Below are positions 34,235 through 47,670 of a stretch of DNA of 64,000 bases, in pieces. Origin of the DNA: Actinomucor elegans (lineage: Eukaryota; Mucoromycota; Mucoromycetes; Mucorales; Mucoraceae); contig JAMSLZ010000003.1 in the NCBI GenBank assembly GCA_026027325.1, positions 1,550,001 to 1,614,000 on the forward strand, written 5' to 3'. Position numbers and translations under genes: made by a program. The notes below the pieces were generated by a model. It did not search any database. It was not told the DNA's origin and was given only the letters and a program-made list of their open reading frames with translations. How positions within the stretch are numbered: position 1 is the stretch's first letter; every line of letters starts with the position of its first letter.

Positions 34235-37200
34235 TTATTCTAAAGATGCGCTCAACTCTCTAATTTTACCTGCATCCAAAACCTGAAGGTTTCTGCACTT
34301 TTCCAACAAGAAGCCATCTTCATCAAAAGAATAACGCATGGCCAAGCCTTGGAACGTCAAAACACGTTTGATAACAGTGGCAATGACACGATGTTTTCGG
34401 AAATTGACGAGAGGTTGATCCAAACAAGGTGGTAAGTTTCTGGTATTGTTAACGCTATAAATCTTTTGACTCTCCAAGTTAGGCTGCAAATAGCGAGGCT
34501 TTTCAGAGTTGAAAACAAGGTCAGACAAGTAGATACCCAAAAACGGGATACAGCCTCCAAAAGGAATCTTGATACGTGTGGTCTTTTTGAATTTTTGTCG
34601 ATTAGCAGTTGTTCCAGGCATTTCTACCTGCACCTCAGCTGGAGAGTTACCATACTCCTCGGCTACTTCAGTCATGCTATCTCGAATGTTTTTCCAGTTT
34701 TTCATAGGTGAAGTGAACTCGGTGAGTTTACTGAGCTGCTTTTGACATTTGGTGCTGACTTTGGACCACGTTTTCTCAAGACGAGCAACAGCAGGTGATT
34801 GAAGACCCAGCAAGATTTGCACAAGTGTTGCATAGTTGGAGTACATCTTGCATTTCTAAGAATATTAATATAAAAAAGAGTTGAGCATTGAAATGATGAC
34901 GGTAAGATTTCAATTTACATACCTTGGCCAATCTAATAAACTTTTCAATAAGTTTGACACGTTCATTGATGTTTCTAGTTCTAACAATTTCTGAAGCAAC
35001 CCATTGGCAGACAGTGTTGAATCTTTGAATCACTTGTTCAATGCCTTGTTCTTCAATACGGCGTTGCTCGGATTGACGTGTATAATTGATCTTGTCATCA
35101 TCATCATCAAAAGTGTGTACGTTACTACTAGGTTTACTGGAATTGATATTGCCACTGGCGTCCATCTTGGTCCATTTACAATGAATCAGTTCTTCCCAGC
35201 CAACTTTGACCAACACATCTCTTTCAATAAAGCACAACTGACTAGCTAATTTACTGGTGCGATAAGACATGATAAAACAGCGAGAAGTTGGTTTGATCAT
35301 ACTGCCATCGGGTATAATTATTTGCTGAGGAATAGAGGGCGTATTATCTGTATTCGTGTTTTCAGTCATTGTCTGCTGGAGAGATAGACCTTCGTATCCT
35401 TGTTGTGTAGCAGGAGACAAAGGTGGTATTCCTAGCTCAATCAGCTTGGATCGAGGCCCATGCTGAGAATTTGTCACATCCGAGATAAAAGACATTCTAG
35501 CGCGACTGGAGCTTGCTTGTGCTTCAGTTTGGATGGATCTTTCAGAAGGTACGAAGCTTACTGAACTGTCGTCGTCTTCATCGTCTGAATGATCTGATTT
35601 TTGAGTTTTGTCTGGCGTTTCCTCATTCTCATCACCATACACATTGGATCCAATAATCGATCTTGCTTGCAAATGGCCTAGGTAAATAGGGCCTGATTTC
35701 ACTTCTTTTGTACTTTTGGGTTTAGTGGAAAGGAATGCCAAGTGATTCAATGCAGCTTGCTGATCCATATCGATACTTGCACCACGCTTTCGTCTTAATT
35801 CAAAACTACGTCTACGTTCTTCATCAGCAATTAACATGACGCTGAGTCTACGACAAGTAGCAGTCGAGTTTTGGTTGCCTGAACATTTAGCACAACTGCA
35901 TTTACTGTCATCCATGTCATCAGTATCATCTATACTGCTGTGTCGTAGCCTTTGCGCAATCAAGCTTACTAGTTGGCTGCTTTGCTGATTTTGACGAGGT
36001 TGGGGCTTTGGATCGTCTTGCTGGTGTTCGGATGGTTGAATTATCTTCTTTTCCTCTTTAGCAGCAGCAGCTTCTTCTACTCGAGCTTGATGGTTTCCCT
36101 TGGATGGTTCTCCATGGCTGTTACGTCTAAACATCTTTGATAAGCCTCTTGAAAGTCTACGCTTGGGTGATTCAGGTTCCATGGTATCGGGTTGTTTTTC
36201 ATCCACGTTTGTAATCTGTGTTGATTCATAAGGAATCGAAGCAAATGTGTCAATGGGTTCCATTGGTGTCTGTTCTACATTGGAATTTTTCTTTTTGAGC
36301 GGATTCTTTTTCTTTTTCAACGGTTTGGGCGCAGCTTTTTTAGCTAGAGGATGGTTATCAAGCATATCTGGTGTTAATGGAGGTAATTCTGGTACTTTGG
36401 GGATATCATGATCTGAGTTGGCGCCAGTCAAATAAGGCGAGGTGGCAGCAGAAGACGGTGCAGAAGACCATGCTGATGCAGAATCATGAAAGCTTCTTTC
36501 ACTCTTGCGACGCTCGATGCTTTTTTTGGATAGTTTTCTTGATAATCCACTGGGGGATCTACCTTGAGGATGTTGAGATTCATCGCCACTTAGTTCTTTC
36601 AGTAGTTCATCAGGAAGTGTTTTGTCCAATTCAAAAGGATGTTTGCTGTTACCATGGTATTCGTCTTCTGTTTTGCACCAGCGCTCAGATGGAATACGTC
36701 GAATGCTTTTTGTGTTACTTATGCCAATGTTCTTGGTATCATTCGAGGGTCTTGTACTATGGGTAGGCGTCGTGGGAGGGGACGGAGAAGAGTAATCGCT
36801 CGTGAAATCAGCTTTTGTTTCCATATGGGTAGGTTCTGATCGGACCTTGGGCCGAATAGGGTTGATAGGGGATGCTACAGTAGGTGATGTAGATAAAGAG
36901 TCCATGATCATAGGCATTCCTGTAGTATTGAGTTGATTTGAACTTCCACTGCTGTTCTGAGACAATCCTGATTGATCAAACGGCTTGCTTCCATCATTAA
37001 TAGACTTGAAATATTCCAGGGTTTCTTGCTGTTCCTGCATCCAATGGCGATCATGTTCATCATATTCAGTAAAGTAATCATGCTGTATATGAGATTGATC
37101 ATCGTCGTCTGACTCGTCTGATTCATTAGGTACAGTTTCGCCAGCACTAATTTCACTTTCCAGTGAATCATCAGAAGCAACACTAGCTACAGAGCTGGTT

Positions 37201-39456
37201 TCAATAGCTTGAGTTATGGGGCTTGTGTCTTTGTTATCTGCAGATTCATGCACACTTTTATCATAACGATGCTGTATCGAAGATCGAATCGTTTGATTGT
37301 CATCTACTGCAGATGCCACAACACTAGCATTCTCGTGTCCAGTCGGATGTGCGGGAAAAGGTGGTGGGAAAGACTTGGAAAAGTGATGATTACTGGCTGA
37401 ATCTAATCCAGAGTCGATAAAGCTGCCTTTCATATTCAAGCTGCCAACTACTACGACTGGAGCATAGCGAGCATCCTGAACCGCCATATTGCCATTATGA
37501 TGACTGCTCATATCTATACCTAACGCAGCTTTTCGTCGAATAGCATTTTGAGATAACTTGGCTCGTACAATTTCACCCATTTGTTCTTGTTCTGCAGTTG
37601 GAGGAGGAGGGTCAATTACTTTAACGCGCGATGCTCCCGAAGACCGGTGATAGTACAGTTTTTTCAGCCGTCGTACAACGCGTTTTAGTATCTTTACAAT
37701 GCGTTGATCGCGTGGAGACCCTTTGACGAGTGGGTGTCGCGGTAGTTGATTGAGGAACTGGGTCAAGATAGTTCGAAGTGCTCGATTACCGATGAAATCA
37801 TGAACAAAATAATTGTTTAACCAATGACGAAGCACAACAAACGTTCTAATATGACGGTATTAGTACGCAGTAACATTGATCAACGGATTTGGTAATACCT
37901 AATTCTTACTATTCTCCTTGATTCTTCATCTGTTTGTAACGCCCAATAGAAACGGGATACTAGCAGCTGACACAGGTCTTCAGAATTCAAAAAGTCTCTA
38001 TAGGTCAAAAAGAAATCTGTCATGAATGTGTAATCTAACAAAGAAAAAATAAGTCAACAAACAAATAAGCAGTAACTGCAGCATCTCTTTTTTTTTTACC
38101 TAAAGTATTTGTGAGTTTCTCTACGAGTTTATGAATGGTTGCTGCTTCAATCACTTTGGGTATATCTTTTTTATCTAATTCGCTGACACTGGGCGCTGGT
38201 TTCTTTTCACTATTGTATCTTTTCAGCCCAAAGGCTTTTTTTAACAATAGCGAACCATTCGGTGGGCGATCACTATTAGCTGCAGGTCTACCCAATTTCA
38301 GACTTTCCGACCAGAGTTGTGCAGACATTCTCACTGAAGCAAAACTTGATCTTTGTCCACTGGGTTGCTTTGTGTTTTGAATGGACTTGCTGCGAGATAA
38401 AGTCGAAGTGGCATTAGATGAGAAACCCTTGAGTTCGGGTCGAATGTGTTGGCTATTGTATAGGTTGGCATAAGAGGAAGGTCGCTCAGGCGAAATACTG
38501 GTTGTAGTAGCCATTGAAGATGAGAGCACGATTGGATCGGGCCCCCAAATAATGAAACGTTCATCTTCGTCTGACAAGAGTAAATCAAAGATTTCGGGTG
38601 GACCAATAATGACAGCTATGGAGGTGGTAGTTTTAAAAACCTCTACTTCTGGTAGTGGTGGAACGAGGCTGTTGACTGAAGATAAGGATTCAGTTCGCGC
38701 CATGGGTGTAGAGGAGTGCATCAAAACCGAGGAGGGATTTGCTGGAAACATCAACTCGCAGCCATTTTCATCTTCCAGCAAGATGTCGTTGAATTTGCTG
38801 ACTGCTGGTATCTTTGGTAATGAAAAGCTCTTTGTAGGTGTTGGTATAGGCGCAGAAGAGGTAGTACCCGGAAATGACGGCTTTAAAAGTTCATTGGATC
38901 CAACTGGATCAAGCACAGAGTCCACGTAGGACGAAATAATAAACTTGGATTGAATGTCGTGGTTCTGCAACTCATCTTCTTCGATTCCTGCCACTGATGA
39001 AGCTAGTGGTCGACTCACTACTGATATGTTTTTTACTGATATATAGCCATATTTGTTATCTTGCTGTTGATTTGAAGAAGATGGCGTTGTAGGTCTTTTC
39101 TTTTGTAACAATCCCTCGTGTTGATATTGCTGTCTTTCCCAAAAAATCTTGGAATCGATATATTCAGGAACACCAAAGACAGTGGCAAGAGCAGCGCATT
39201 CTCTGCCGCCTTCTCCACTATTATTCATCATGAGTTCGATAGGGATAAGTGAGTTATTTCGTTTTCTGGGTGGAGGTGAGCTTGGTTCGTCTTGTAGTGG
39301 CATCAGCTTTGTACTAGTTTCAGTGCTATTATAAACTTGTCAACATTCTGCTTAGAAATTGAAACGCGTGTACCTTATCATGCTTTCGTTGTCAGGGCTA
39401 TGAATCCTGTTCATAGTTTGGGACCATGGAGAAATAGGGGTTTGACGGTCAATCAT
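34235..39456 (-). CDS. Large Ras guanine-nucleotide exchange factor (REM + CDC25 domains)
   Basis: Five exons, 1662 aa: 39456-39374, 39325-38100, 38034-37899, 37845-34923, 34855-34235. After a 400-residue polar region comes the Ras exchanger motif (IEAATIHKLVEKLTNTLDYT, FMTDFFLTYRDFLN, FVVLRHWLNNYF). A long, serine-rich, disordered segment of roughly 850 residues follows, with acidic patches, a cysteine cluster KCSCAKCSGNQNSTATC and lysine-rich stretches. The catalytic CDC25 domain is C-terminal: KLASQLCFIERDVLVKVGWE, VCQWVASEIVRT, FIRLAKKCKMYSNYATLVQI, FGGCIPFLGIYLSDLVF and NFRKHRVIATVIKRVL. It should load GTP onto a Ras-family GTPase at the membrane. Size and layout resemble fungal Cdc25/Ste6-type regulators rather than Bud5, but the exact orthologue is not settled. 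The long middle region is a likely phosphorylation platform. Confidence 0.92.
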
Positions 39457-40321
39457 TATTATTAAAAGTGGCAAAAAAGAAAAAAAGAAAGAGATTGACA
39501 CCCTGGAAGGTTTACTTAAGGTGAAAAATGGGAACACAATTAAAAAATCCTTATTTAAATCACATGCTATATTGACTTTGATGGTAGCGTATCACTTTAA
39601 AAAACACTCGTTTGGTTTGTACTCTTTGAATACCATTAATCTCATTTAACGCTTATACTCAATGATCGAATGTTACTCTATAAAATAAAAAGTGTTTTTT
39701 CATTGTAAAAACGTGTATTTCAAGTTACACTAGATAACCTTATAAAACGAATGATTCAGAAAAAAAAGCTTTGTCCAGTTTGATATATATACAATAAAGA
39801 TTAAGATAAAGGTGAATTTTTAGTACTGCCTAAATAACTCATAGTATCATCATAAACAGGTATGTGGTGATCACTAACTGCCATTGGTCAAGAGATCATA
39901 CCAAGTATCGTGACTAATAAACACGCGATGATTCATGAGTTGCTTTAAACAATTAGCCCAATTATGGGCCTTTTTTTCTGATGAAAAAAGCCGATCAGGC
40001 ATGTTTGTGTGGGGTGTTCTATTAAAACGCATAATATCCTCACGCCATATGGGTTCATTTTCTATCCACCCGGCAAATTTCCTCTGTTCTGTCCAAACCA
40101 AACGTCATACTGGTCACTATCTACATATAAGGTATCCTTTCTTGAAGCAACTTTATAGTGGACCGGGATTATAGTATACTACGCAGTAAAAAATCTCTTG
40201 TTTTTATAGAAGCTCGAATACAAAATAATCAGTTTCGACCCTTAAGTTATGTAATATTTTAGACGTAAGTGAACAACTCATTGATCATATTTCAGTTAAA
40301 TAGATAACGGTTGTTTTAAAT

Positions 40322-40410
40322 TCAGTAACTCATTCTGAATAATCTGTAATAACCAGATGCGATATTAAGTCAAAACCGGTTGAGAGTTCTATTGATCATT
40401 AGATCTAGTT
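40322..40410 (+). repeat. Dispersed intergenic repeat, copy G
   Basis: Contains CAGTAACTCATTCTGAATAA, CCAGATGCGATATTAAG and the core TTGAGAGTTCTATTGATCAT followed by TAGATCTAG. Confidence 0.6.
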
Positions 40411-42921
40411 TTTTTTAAACATATAAACTAACCAGTCCTTTGCTTGCTACACTTATTTGGCCGCCGTCCGTCTCTCCAGAAAGTGGGTGAAAGCTGTCGC
40501 GGGCCTCTTCTCAGAAGAAGGTTTTCCATTGAGTGAGATTTTATGTTTTGCTTTATATGTTCATTTAGATCTACTTTGCGCTCTGGCAAGCGAAAGTATG
40601 GAGCCCAGAATGCCTATCAGTGCTTCGAACAATCGTCTTTTATTTTAAAATTATCGCAACTGCTATCTTCAATGTTAAACACTGCCTTCGTGCTACAATA
40701 TATAGTAATTGAAATTGCATGTATTGGCTTACTCTGATCCGCAATATCTCATCTCAGTGAATCCTAATAATACCCATGATTCGTTATGTTATATTACTAT
40801 AAATCAAAGCACATGAAGCAAATCCAAAGTAATAAAATAGCATCTGTTGAAACTACTCTTATCTCTGGCAAAGCTTTAGAATCGATTGAAGGAAAAGAGA
40901 AGTATCCAACCAAGTGCTTTATTTTATGTACAACCTAAAGTGCCTTGTGGTGTAACGGAAAAACTGAAGCCATTGATCTGCTAGTTATAGTTGATACTTG
41001 GTTCAATAATTAGTAGCTGTTACAGACTAAACTAGTCTAGATTATGGGAATTTTACTACAAAGTTGATTTATTGCCTATAGAAGAATCTTCTATAGAAAT
41101 GCATGTTTATACTCTTGTACGTTAAGTGCTTTTATTATGGATTAAATTACACATCTACCCAATGTTGGTGTGGTATATACTGTTTTTCTTACGGATCAAG
41201 CTATATATTTATCATAAGGGGTATATTGTATATTTTTCTTCCGGTCAAGGTTCAGGTCTTGTACAATAGAACATATTACATGCTTTTGCTATTATACGCC
41301 AAAATACATATTTATGCTATACACATTTTTAGTTCAGGTAATAGGAAATACGATCACATTATAATTTTATGTGGCTTATCGATTGTAAATTAATTTACAT
41401 ATAAAGCGTATGCATAATAATGATGCATTCCATCTTAAATTCAGTTTTTTTTTTTTTTTTTACTGTCTAATAAATAATATATATATATTGGGTCATTTGC
41501 AGCGATCACATTGAGATATAATTTAAAGGGTATCTTATTCGAATAGAGGATTTATGTCAGTTTTTTTGTTAAGTTCTGTATGCCTTTATAACGATGATGA
41601 GTTAACATGGACCTTTGTATTCAATTACCGCTTTACACGTTGACTATAATGTATACCAATCTCTAGCATATTCCCTTATTAATATTCATTTATAAAAAAA
41701 AATGGCCCATTAGAAAAAGCATATTTTTCTCTACATTTTGCTGGGAAATCATAAAAATAGAGATTAGCGTGTATTAGTGTGATTTCCAAAGTATCATGTA
41801 TTTGACTTTATATTTGAGTGAATGCACTAGTCCACGCGAAATCCTCTTGAATTTGTCATGAGTGTACTATTTACTTTGGCTTTTCCCATAGTGATCCTCT
41901 ATAAGCTCCCCTTGACCCATCACTAAATTATAAAAGTGTATATAATTTAAAAACAAATCAAGGTGAAAATTTGAATTTCAAGGAATATATAGAAAAGTAT
42001 ACACTATTTTCAATAAATGTATCATTACAAAGCGCTAGAGAACTTCGGTGATATTTTTTTTTAGCATCTAGGGTACTTTTTTCTCTTAACAAGATTCATA
42101 AATAGGATCGGATTCAAAACATTTAAATATATTGAGCGAAAGTAAGCTTCTGCAGTTTACTATGGTTTAATTTCATTCTACGCCTCCAGAAATTATATTA
42201 AAAAATCTAAATCAGGCTAAAAGGACAATGAACGGGTTTTTGAGCTTGTAGGCATAATGAAAGCTATGGATAATTGAATTTTCTTCTAAAATGTATACTG
42301 TAACGAAATAAATTGAAAAGTACGCTCTACTACTTAAAAAAGTGTATACATTAGAGTTATCTAACACTTGGTTGCTTTGATATATAACCATCATAAAAGC
42401 AGATTTATTCGGAAGAGCGTCTTGATTTTTTTTGTCTACTAAATATCAAGTGGTTACCCTTGTTAATCATTGATCTACATGTAGTGGAGAATTTTTATTA
42501 GGTATGCCGTAGACAAATAAGTGTAACTCCATCATCCCATGAAATCTTTCCTAAGGTACGAGTGTATTAGTCCTTGGTATAACCTCGATTAACAATCAAT
42601 AAAGATGTAGCCTGGATAATTTGTTGAACCATGGAACCAAAGGAGCCCTTTTGAATAAAGCTTTTTCCACGACTTTGTAAAGTCATCAGGTACATTATAT
42701 ATTTTCTTATTATTCTCACTAGAGCCTATTTTTTTTTCTACACATTTCTTTACGGCGCATATATCATTTAAATTGTAATTTAATTCTGTATAACTTTTAT
42801 TAAACTAACAAAGTTCAAAAGTGCATTTATTATATTTTGAAGCCTCGTTAGATTTTTAAGAGTAGAGAAAATTTCAATTAATTACAACCCTTAAATGGAG
42901 ACAGAATACTTTTTTAACGTG

Positions 42922-42990
42922 CGCGATCTCAGTTGATCCCGGTCAAACATTGCATCGGATTAGTGCTCCATACTCGAAATGGGCTATTTT
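42922..42990 (-). repeat. Dispersed intergenic repeat, copy H
   Basis: On the minus strand it reads AGCCCATTTCGAGTATGGAG, then CTAATCCGATGCAATGTTTG and ACCGGGATCAACTGAGATC. It is the clearest copy of the 5' half. Confidence 0.6.
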
Positions 42991-43639
42991 ACCTGATGAA
43001 ACCGCGATGCTTTAATTCTTTATATTCATTTGTTAAATTTGATTTTTCATTGATGAAATGATTAGACTGATTTTCTTTTTATTCAATTAATTAATGAAAA
43101 TCTTTTCGAGTGACTGGATCGTAGCTCGAAAGCTGAATCATCTTACTCAGACTGCAAAGTCGTACTCGAGTTTTTGTTATGAGTGATATTATTATAGGAG
43201 CCTATGTCAAGATAATGAATAGGAAGGTCTAGATCATTATCTGTTTGTTGTGTAACTTATTTTCAATATACTGTATTATATTTAGCAAACAAAATGACAT
43301 ATTGCAATGAAGCCGAGGTTTCAGCTCAATAAGCTTTGTTCCCCAGTTCACCAATCTCAATGGTGGTGAGGGAAGCCTACCATTAATGCAGACAGATAGA
43401 TTTCTAGGACTCGGGGCTCAATGAAAATGTGATATGCAACTTCAAAGAACAAGCATTGGTATATAACAACAAATATAGTTTAGATCATGCTGATATGTAA
43501 TATATGGTTTATTAATGCCTGGTATGTACAAGGTAGTGATAGTCAAGTTAGTATAATATTCAAAAGAAATAGATATAAAATGAAGGGGAGGACAATCAAA
43601 CGGTGCAAAATGTTCTCTTTCTTTTTCTCTCTCTCTGCT

Positions 43640-45246
43640 TCAATTGGAAAGTGATGAAGAAGAGTCCTTTTTCTTGTCTTGAACATGAAGATAATCTTCA
43701 ATACGCTTATAAAGCAAGCTATCAACGCCACTTGAAGTACGGTCGGGTATAAAATTTGAGTGCATGCTGCTACTCGCGCTTCCAAATTGTCTTGGCCGAG
43801 GATTATTTGATTGCGTTTTGTCATCCTCGTCTCCGCTGAAAGATGAATTAACATAATAACCGCTTGATTTGCTATTGGTATATAATGTGGCACCCAAGGT
43901 ATGATTGGACATGGTACCAGGTGTTGAATATATTGTATTGGTAGATGTAGGTGCTTGCGTACCAGCGCTAATATTTGAATCGTTTCGGTAAAGTCGGGCA
44001 TGGTGAAGATCCATATAAGAAGATGCTTGTGAAGCTGTTTCATCTGCAGAAGGACTGTTAGGTTGACTGCCAGTACCACCAAGCGCGCCAAAAGTATTGT
44101 TGGATCCATAGCTGAGCGGTCTGTTTTGAGTGGAAGATCCTCTGGCCCGATTCTGTCTACTGGCGAAGGGCAAGTTTGGAGGAAGCAGGACATCTTCATC
44201 CACTAGATACTCTGATGAATTGGTAATTGTTGGTGTTAAGCCCATGGAAGGTACCCTACCTTCGGTATTTGAAATATCAGACCCTGATGAAGGTACTTTG
44301 TCGGCAGCAACAATAGATTTGCATTTGGATTTCTTTTGATTTTGAGGCGGAGGAGGCCGTAAGGACATTCTTTGTGGAGTTTCATTATAGTCGTACATAG
44401 TCGGTGGAAGTATCTGTTTTTCGTTCACAACAGCAGCTTGCTCTTGATTGGAATCTGTGTAAATTGAAAAATTACTGCCTGTATTTGTGTGTTGCAATTT
44501 GGAGGTTTTGGATAATGGGCTGATGGAGCAGATGATACAATAGATGGAGCTGATAATGAATAGGCCGATGGATATTGCAAGCAATATAATTCCCATACCT
44601 GGTGTGTAACTTGAACAAATATACTGACTTGTTTGATGCTGCAGTAATAATAATGAGCACGCGTACTTTATATTGGTATTATATCTGTAAAAGGTGATAC
44701 CAAATGTAATTGATACCAAGATAGCGCCAATGGAGGTGAGGGCACTGATCAATCTGAACAATGCTCTTCTTTGAAGCGTCTTTTTACTGTTGCCGGGAAG
44801 TAGAAATGAGCAAATACCGAGTGATATAACTGCGACCAATGTTGCTATTAACAGGGGCACTAAGCGGACATAGGATGATGCCGAAAGGGCTGGTAGTTGG
44901 TTACTGGCTATATTACTTATAATTGACACTGTATCTAAAGCATTTGTGTTATTATTCACTCTTGTTCATTATATACATATACATATGTTTTACCAATGTC
45001 AAAGTTCATTTTAACAGGCGAGCACAAGAAGAGTGATTGATTTGTATGAATACAATAGCGCCATAAACCAAATGTCAGATAGGTTTCATTTGAAGGCGAA
45101 TGTAAAACCAGCTTGAAAATAGATAAATGTTGGCTAATAGAACTAGTAGTAGTATAGAACAGGTTATTGGTTTCCAACCAACTTCCAAATCCTATTGAAA
45201 GACAAACTAGCAAGATTATAAAAAAACATATGAAACCGGACCTCAT
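43640..45246 (-). CDS. SUR7/PalI-family four-span membrane protein
   Basis: Exons 45246-44994 and 44958-43640 give 523 aa. An N-terminal membrane segment (FICFFIILLVCLSIGFGSWL) is followed by an extracellular loop containing FGLWRYCIHTNQSLFLC, the G-x-W-x-x-C...C signature of the SUR7/PalI (Rim9) family, then three more spans. A cytosolic, serine- and asparagine-rich tail of about 300 residues follows, with PRPPPPQ-type and SSSSLSN ends. Family members act in eisosome organisation (Sur7) or alkaline-pH sensing through the Rim/Pal pathway (PalI/Rim9); the long tail is more like PalI. The intron is only 35 nt (44993-44959). If it were not spliced, the frame would break exactly between loop and second span, so it is probably real. 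Confidence 0.8.
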
Positions 45247-45377
45247 TTATAGCCAACTAACACGCGAATTGTAAGTAAATAAGAGTGAAAAAAAAGATGA
45301 ACAAAGTAAAACTTTTTTTTTTAATAAACATAAATATGAACCAAAACCAAAATGGCTACACTATTTTCTGTCATACT

Positions 45378-46086
45378 CTACTTTTTGCTGGAACCAGGCA
45401 TCAAAGCTTTAAACTCGCTAAAATCAATAAAACCGTCTTTGTTTTCATCTGCGTCTTTCATCATATCTTGAAGTTCAAGGTCTGTCAGTTTTTCACCTAA
45501 TCCTGCCATCACTTCCTTTAGTTCATCAACAGATATCTGTCCATCGCCGTTCTTATCAAACTTGCCAAACAGTTGCTTTAATTCATCTGTTTCATGTCTA
45601 CTCATTCTGCGCGTATAGTGCTCTCTTTTCGTTGTATCCTCTGATCGAGTTTTTCTATGTTTGCTATCAGGATCTGGGTATGTCTTCCATTTTCTTAAGG
45701 TATCAATATCCTCAGGTTCAGCAGTTATCTCGCCATTCTGAGTGATAAGACTTGTCATAGCATTTACAAACTCATCAAAATCGACTTGTCCATCCCGGTT
45801 CTTGTCGACCTTGGTAACAATCACCTTTATCTTTTCGTCATCTGTTTCAACCTCCAAGCTTTTGAGAATAACTGCAAACTGTTCGAGTTCAATTGCTCCA
45901 TTCTTATTTGTGTCGTACAAGGTAAAGGCTATAAAGTGTTTGTAAACATAAGTAATAAAGAAGCATATACGTACCTTGCTTAAGACTGTTTAACTCTTCA
46001 TCTGTTACTGATGCGCTGCGTGTATTTGCTTTACTCATATTCTTTTTTGACTTGGAAAATAAAGTAGAAGCGAAAGAAAACTTCAT
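45378..46086 (-). CDS. Four-EF-hand calcium-binding protein (calmodulin/troponin C-like)
   Basis: Exons 46086-45975 and 45928-45378 encode 220 aa. Four 12-residue EF-hand loops are present: DTNKNGAIELEQ, DKNRDGQVDFDE, DKNGDGQISVDE and DENKDGFIDFSE. The last three have all calcium ligands; the first ends in Q instead of E at position 12, so it may bind calcium weakly or bind magnesium. The two pairs are separated by about 55 polar residues, longer than the calmodulin helix, and the N-terminus adds about 30 basic residues. So this is not calmodulin itself but a related sensor; a target is not visible. It lies 131 bp upstream of the PalI-like gene in the same orientation. Confidence 0.88.
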
Positions 46087-47670
46087 ATCTCGGGGCTGAA
46101 CCAATTATTTATACGGTGAGTACGGGCTTTTTTTTACTTGTATATTTTTCCCTCGAGATTGAAGGTCAACAAAAGGAAATTTTGTTAAAAAAGAACTTCT
46201 TTAGTGCGTTCCCTTCAATTAAAAACGTCAGAACTGAAGAAAAAAAAAGTCGGGATATCAAACAGGAACCTATTGTCATCACAGAACCCACTAGTTTCGA
46301 CAATCCCTGGTTTCATTAGTGCATTTCCTTCGGAGGTACAAGGCTTGGCAACTGAGTTTATTTCATTGGGTGTCTGAGATTGAATAATAAATACATTATC
46401 AAATGATTTGATAGCAAATATTATTAAAGCTATAAAATTGGGTGTAAATAAATAGTAGACCAACACACAGATTTGATTCCCAGAAAATAGATAGAATAAA
46501 ATTTATGTGATAAAAATGGATTTTTTATAGTGAAGTCTCAGGAAGCTCCGATCTACTCTCTGGATCAAGTTTTACTATAAAGGCTATATGTACTATTCGA
46601 AAAATAATTGAATTCATACGAGTTATATTAATATTGCGAAGCTGATATATGCGCTCATCATTTTTTGTATTATAATTTCTATTTCTGATAATATTTGCTA
46701 CTCAAGATTATCAAATATCGTAGTTAATACAATCAAAATATTTGTATAGTACGTTAATTAATACAAAGTTATCTCGATCGATCTCAGTTAATATATCGCA
46801 GATCAGCAGCCCAAGCTCAAAATGAGTTATCTTAATTTAACTTCAATGTTTCTGTTTCATTGGCTGTCTTGTACACATTTGTTTTAATTTATAACCTTTA
46901 AAACCCAATAACCGGCTTCTTTTTCGCCTATAAATTCTAAAAAAAAAGAAGAAGAAGGCAATACGTCTTTGACAGTATCATAATAGATATTTGACCGACA
47001 CAATGAGTTTTGGTGGAAATATATCAACAAATCAAAATTTTGGCTACCTGTAAAAATCAAGTTAGTGGGCAGCTTATTAGGCACTTGTATGTGATGCTTC
47101 CTATGTATTTTCCCATAGATGCTGCATACCCTTATTCAGCATTACTATTACTAAACAAGTGAAGAAATAGGCGCACTGAGCTATAATGACCTTTTCACTT
47201 TTATTTTGGTCATATAATACCTGGAAAAAAAGAAAAGAAAAAAAACAGCCATTGATTTCTAAGAGTCCATTTAGTCCTGTTTGATCTAAAAAGAAGGAAA
47301 TAAACTTTTAGTAGAACATAAAATTGCATGAATTTCTTTTGTCCTACAGAATAACTGCATTGACAGACTTTTCTATCCAAGAAATAAGTCAGTTCTCACT
47401 ACACTAATGTTGCCTAGTATCCGCCTAATAGTTGGAAAGATCAAGAGTTGATACATTACTAGTGTCAAACCCTACTTCATATTCGTTAATATGTTCGATA
47501 ATCGCGTATGCTAAACCCAAAAAGGCTTCACTAATTGTAAATCAACGAGTTCATTCGTTCAGTTTCATCAGTCACCGGATTCGTCGGTTTCATTGCCATC
47601 AAACGCATAAAAAGGTTAAACAACATAGCTCCTTCTCACCTTTTTTTTACTTTACTTGTTTTTTTTTACA
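46087..47670. other. Intergenic with one dispersed-repeat copy
   Basis: About 1.6 kb, with a repeat copy at 46770-46830 (minus). Open frames of 66-92 codons have no motif. The last 100 bp before 47671 is T-rich and probably the promoter/leader of the cysteine-tailed gene. Confidence 0.5.
46770..46830 (-). repeat. Dispersed intergenic repeat, copy K
   Basis: On the minus strand it reads ATAACTCATTTTGAGCTTGG, then GATCTGCGATATATTAACTG and AGATCGATCGAGAT. Confidence 0.5.

Larger units (their letters stand above)
39457..43639. other. Long gene-poor region with dispersed repeats
   Basis: About 4.2 kb with no convincing gene. A minus-strand frame at 39874-40101 (reading WREDIMRFNRTPHTNMPDRL) looks protein-like but has no ATG at its start and no splice context, so it may be a decayed exon. 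Frames at 40457-40648 and 41103-41393 (plus) show no motif. Repeat copies lie at 40322-40410 and 42922-42990, with a weaker piece near 43108-43160. Confidence 0.5.

Noticed and set aside
39874..40101. Protein-like 75-codon minus-strand frame
   Set aside because: No ATG at its beginning, a stop codon just upstream in frame, and no matching splice partner; at most a decayed exon.
43543..44199. 218-codon overlapping frame in the PalI-like gene
   Set aside because: Low-complexity frame-shifted reading of the serine-rich tail; the PalI frame is continuous with the conserved membrane domain.
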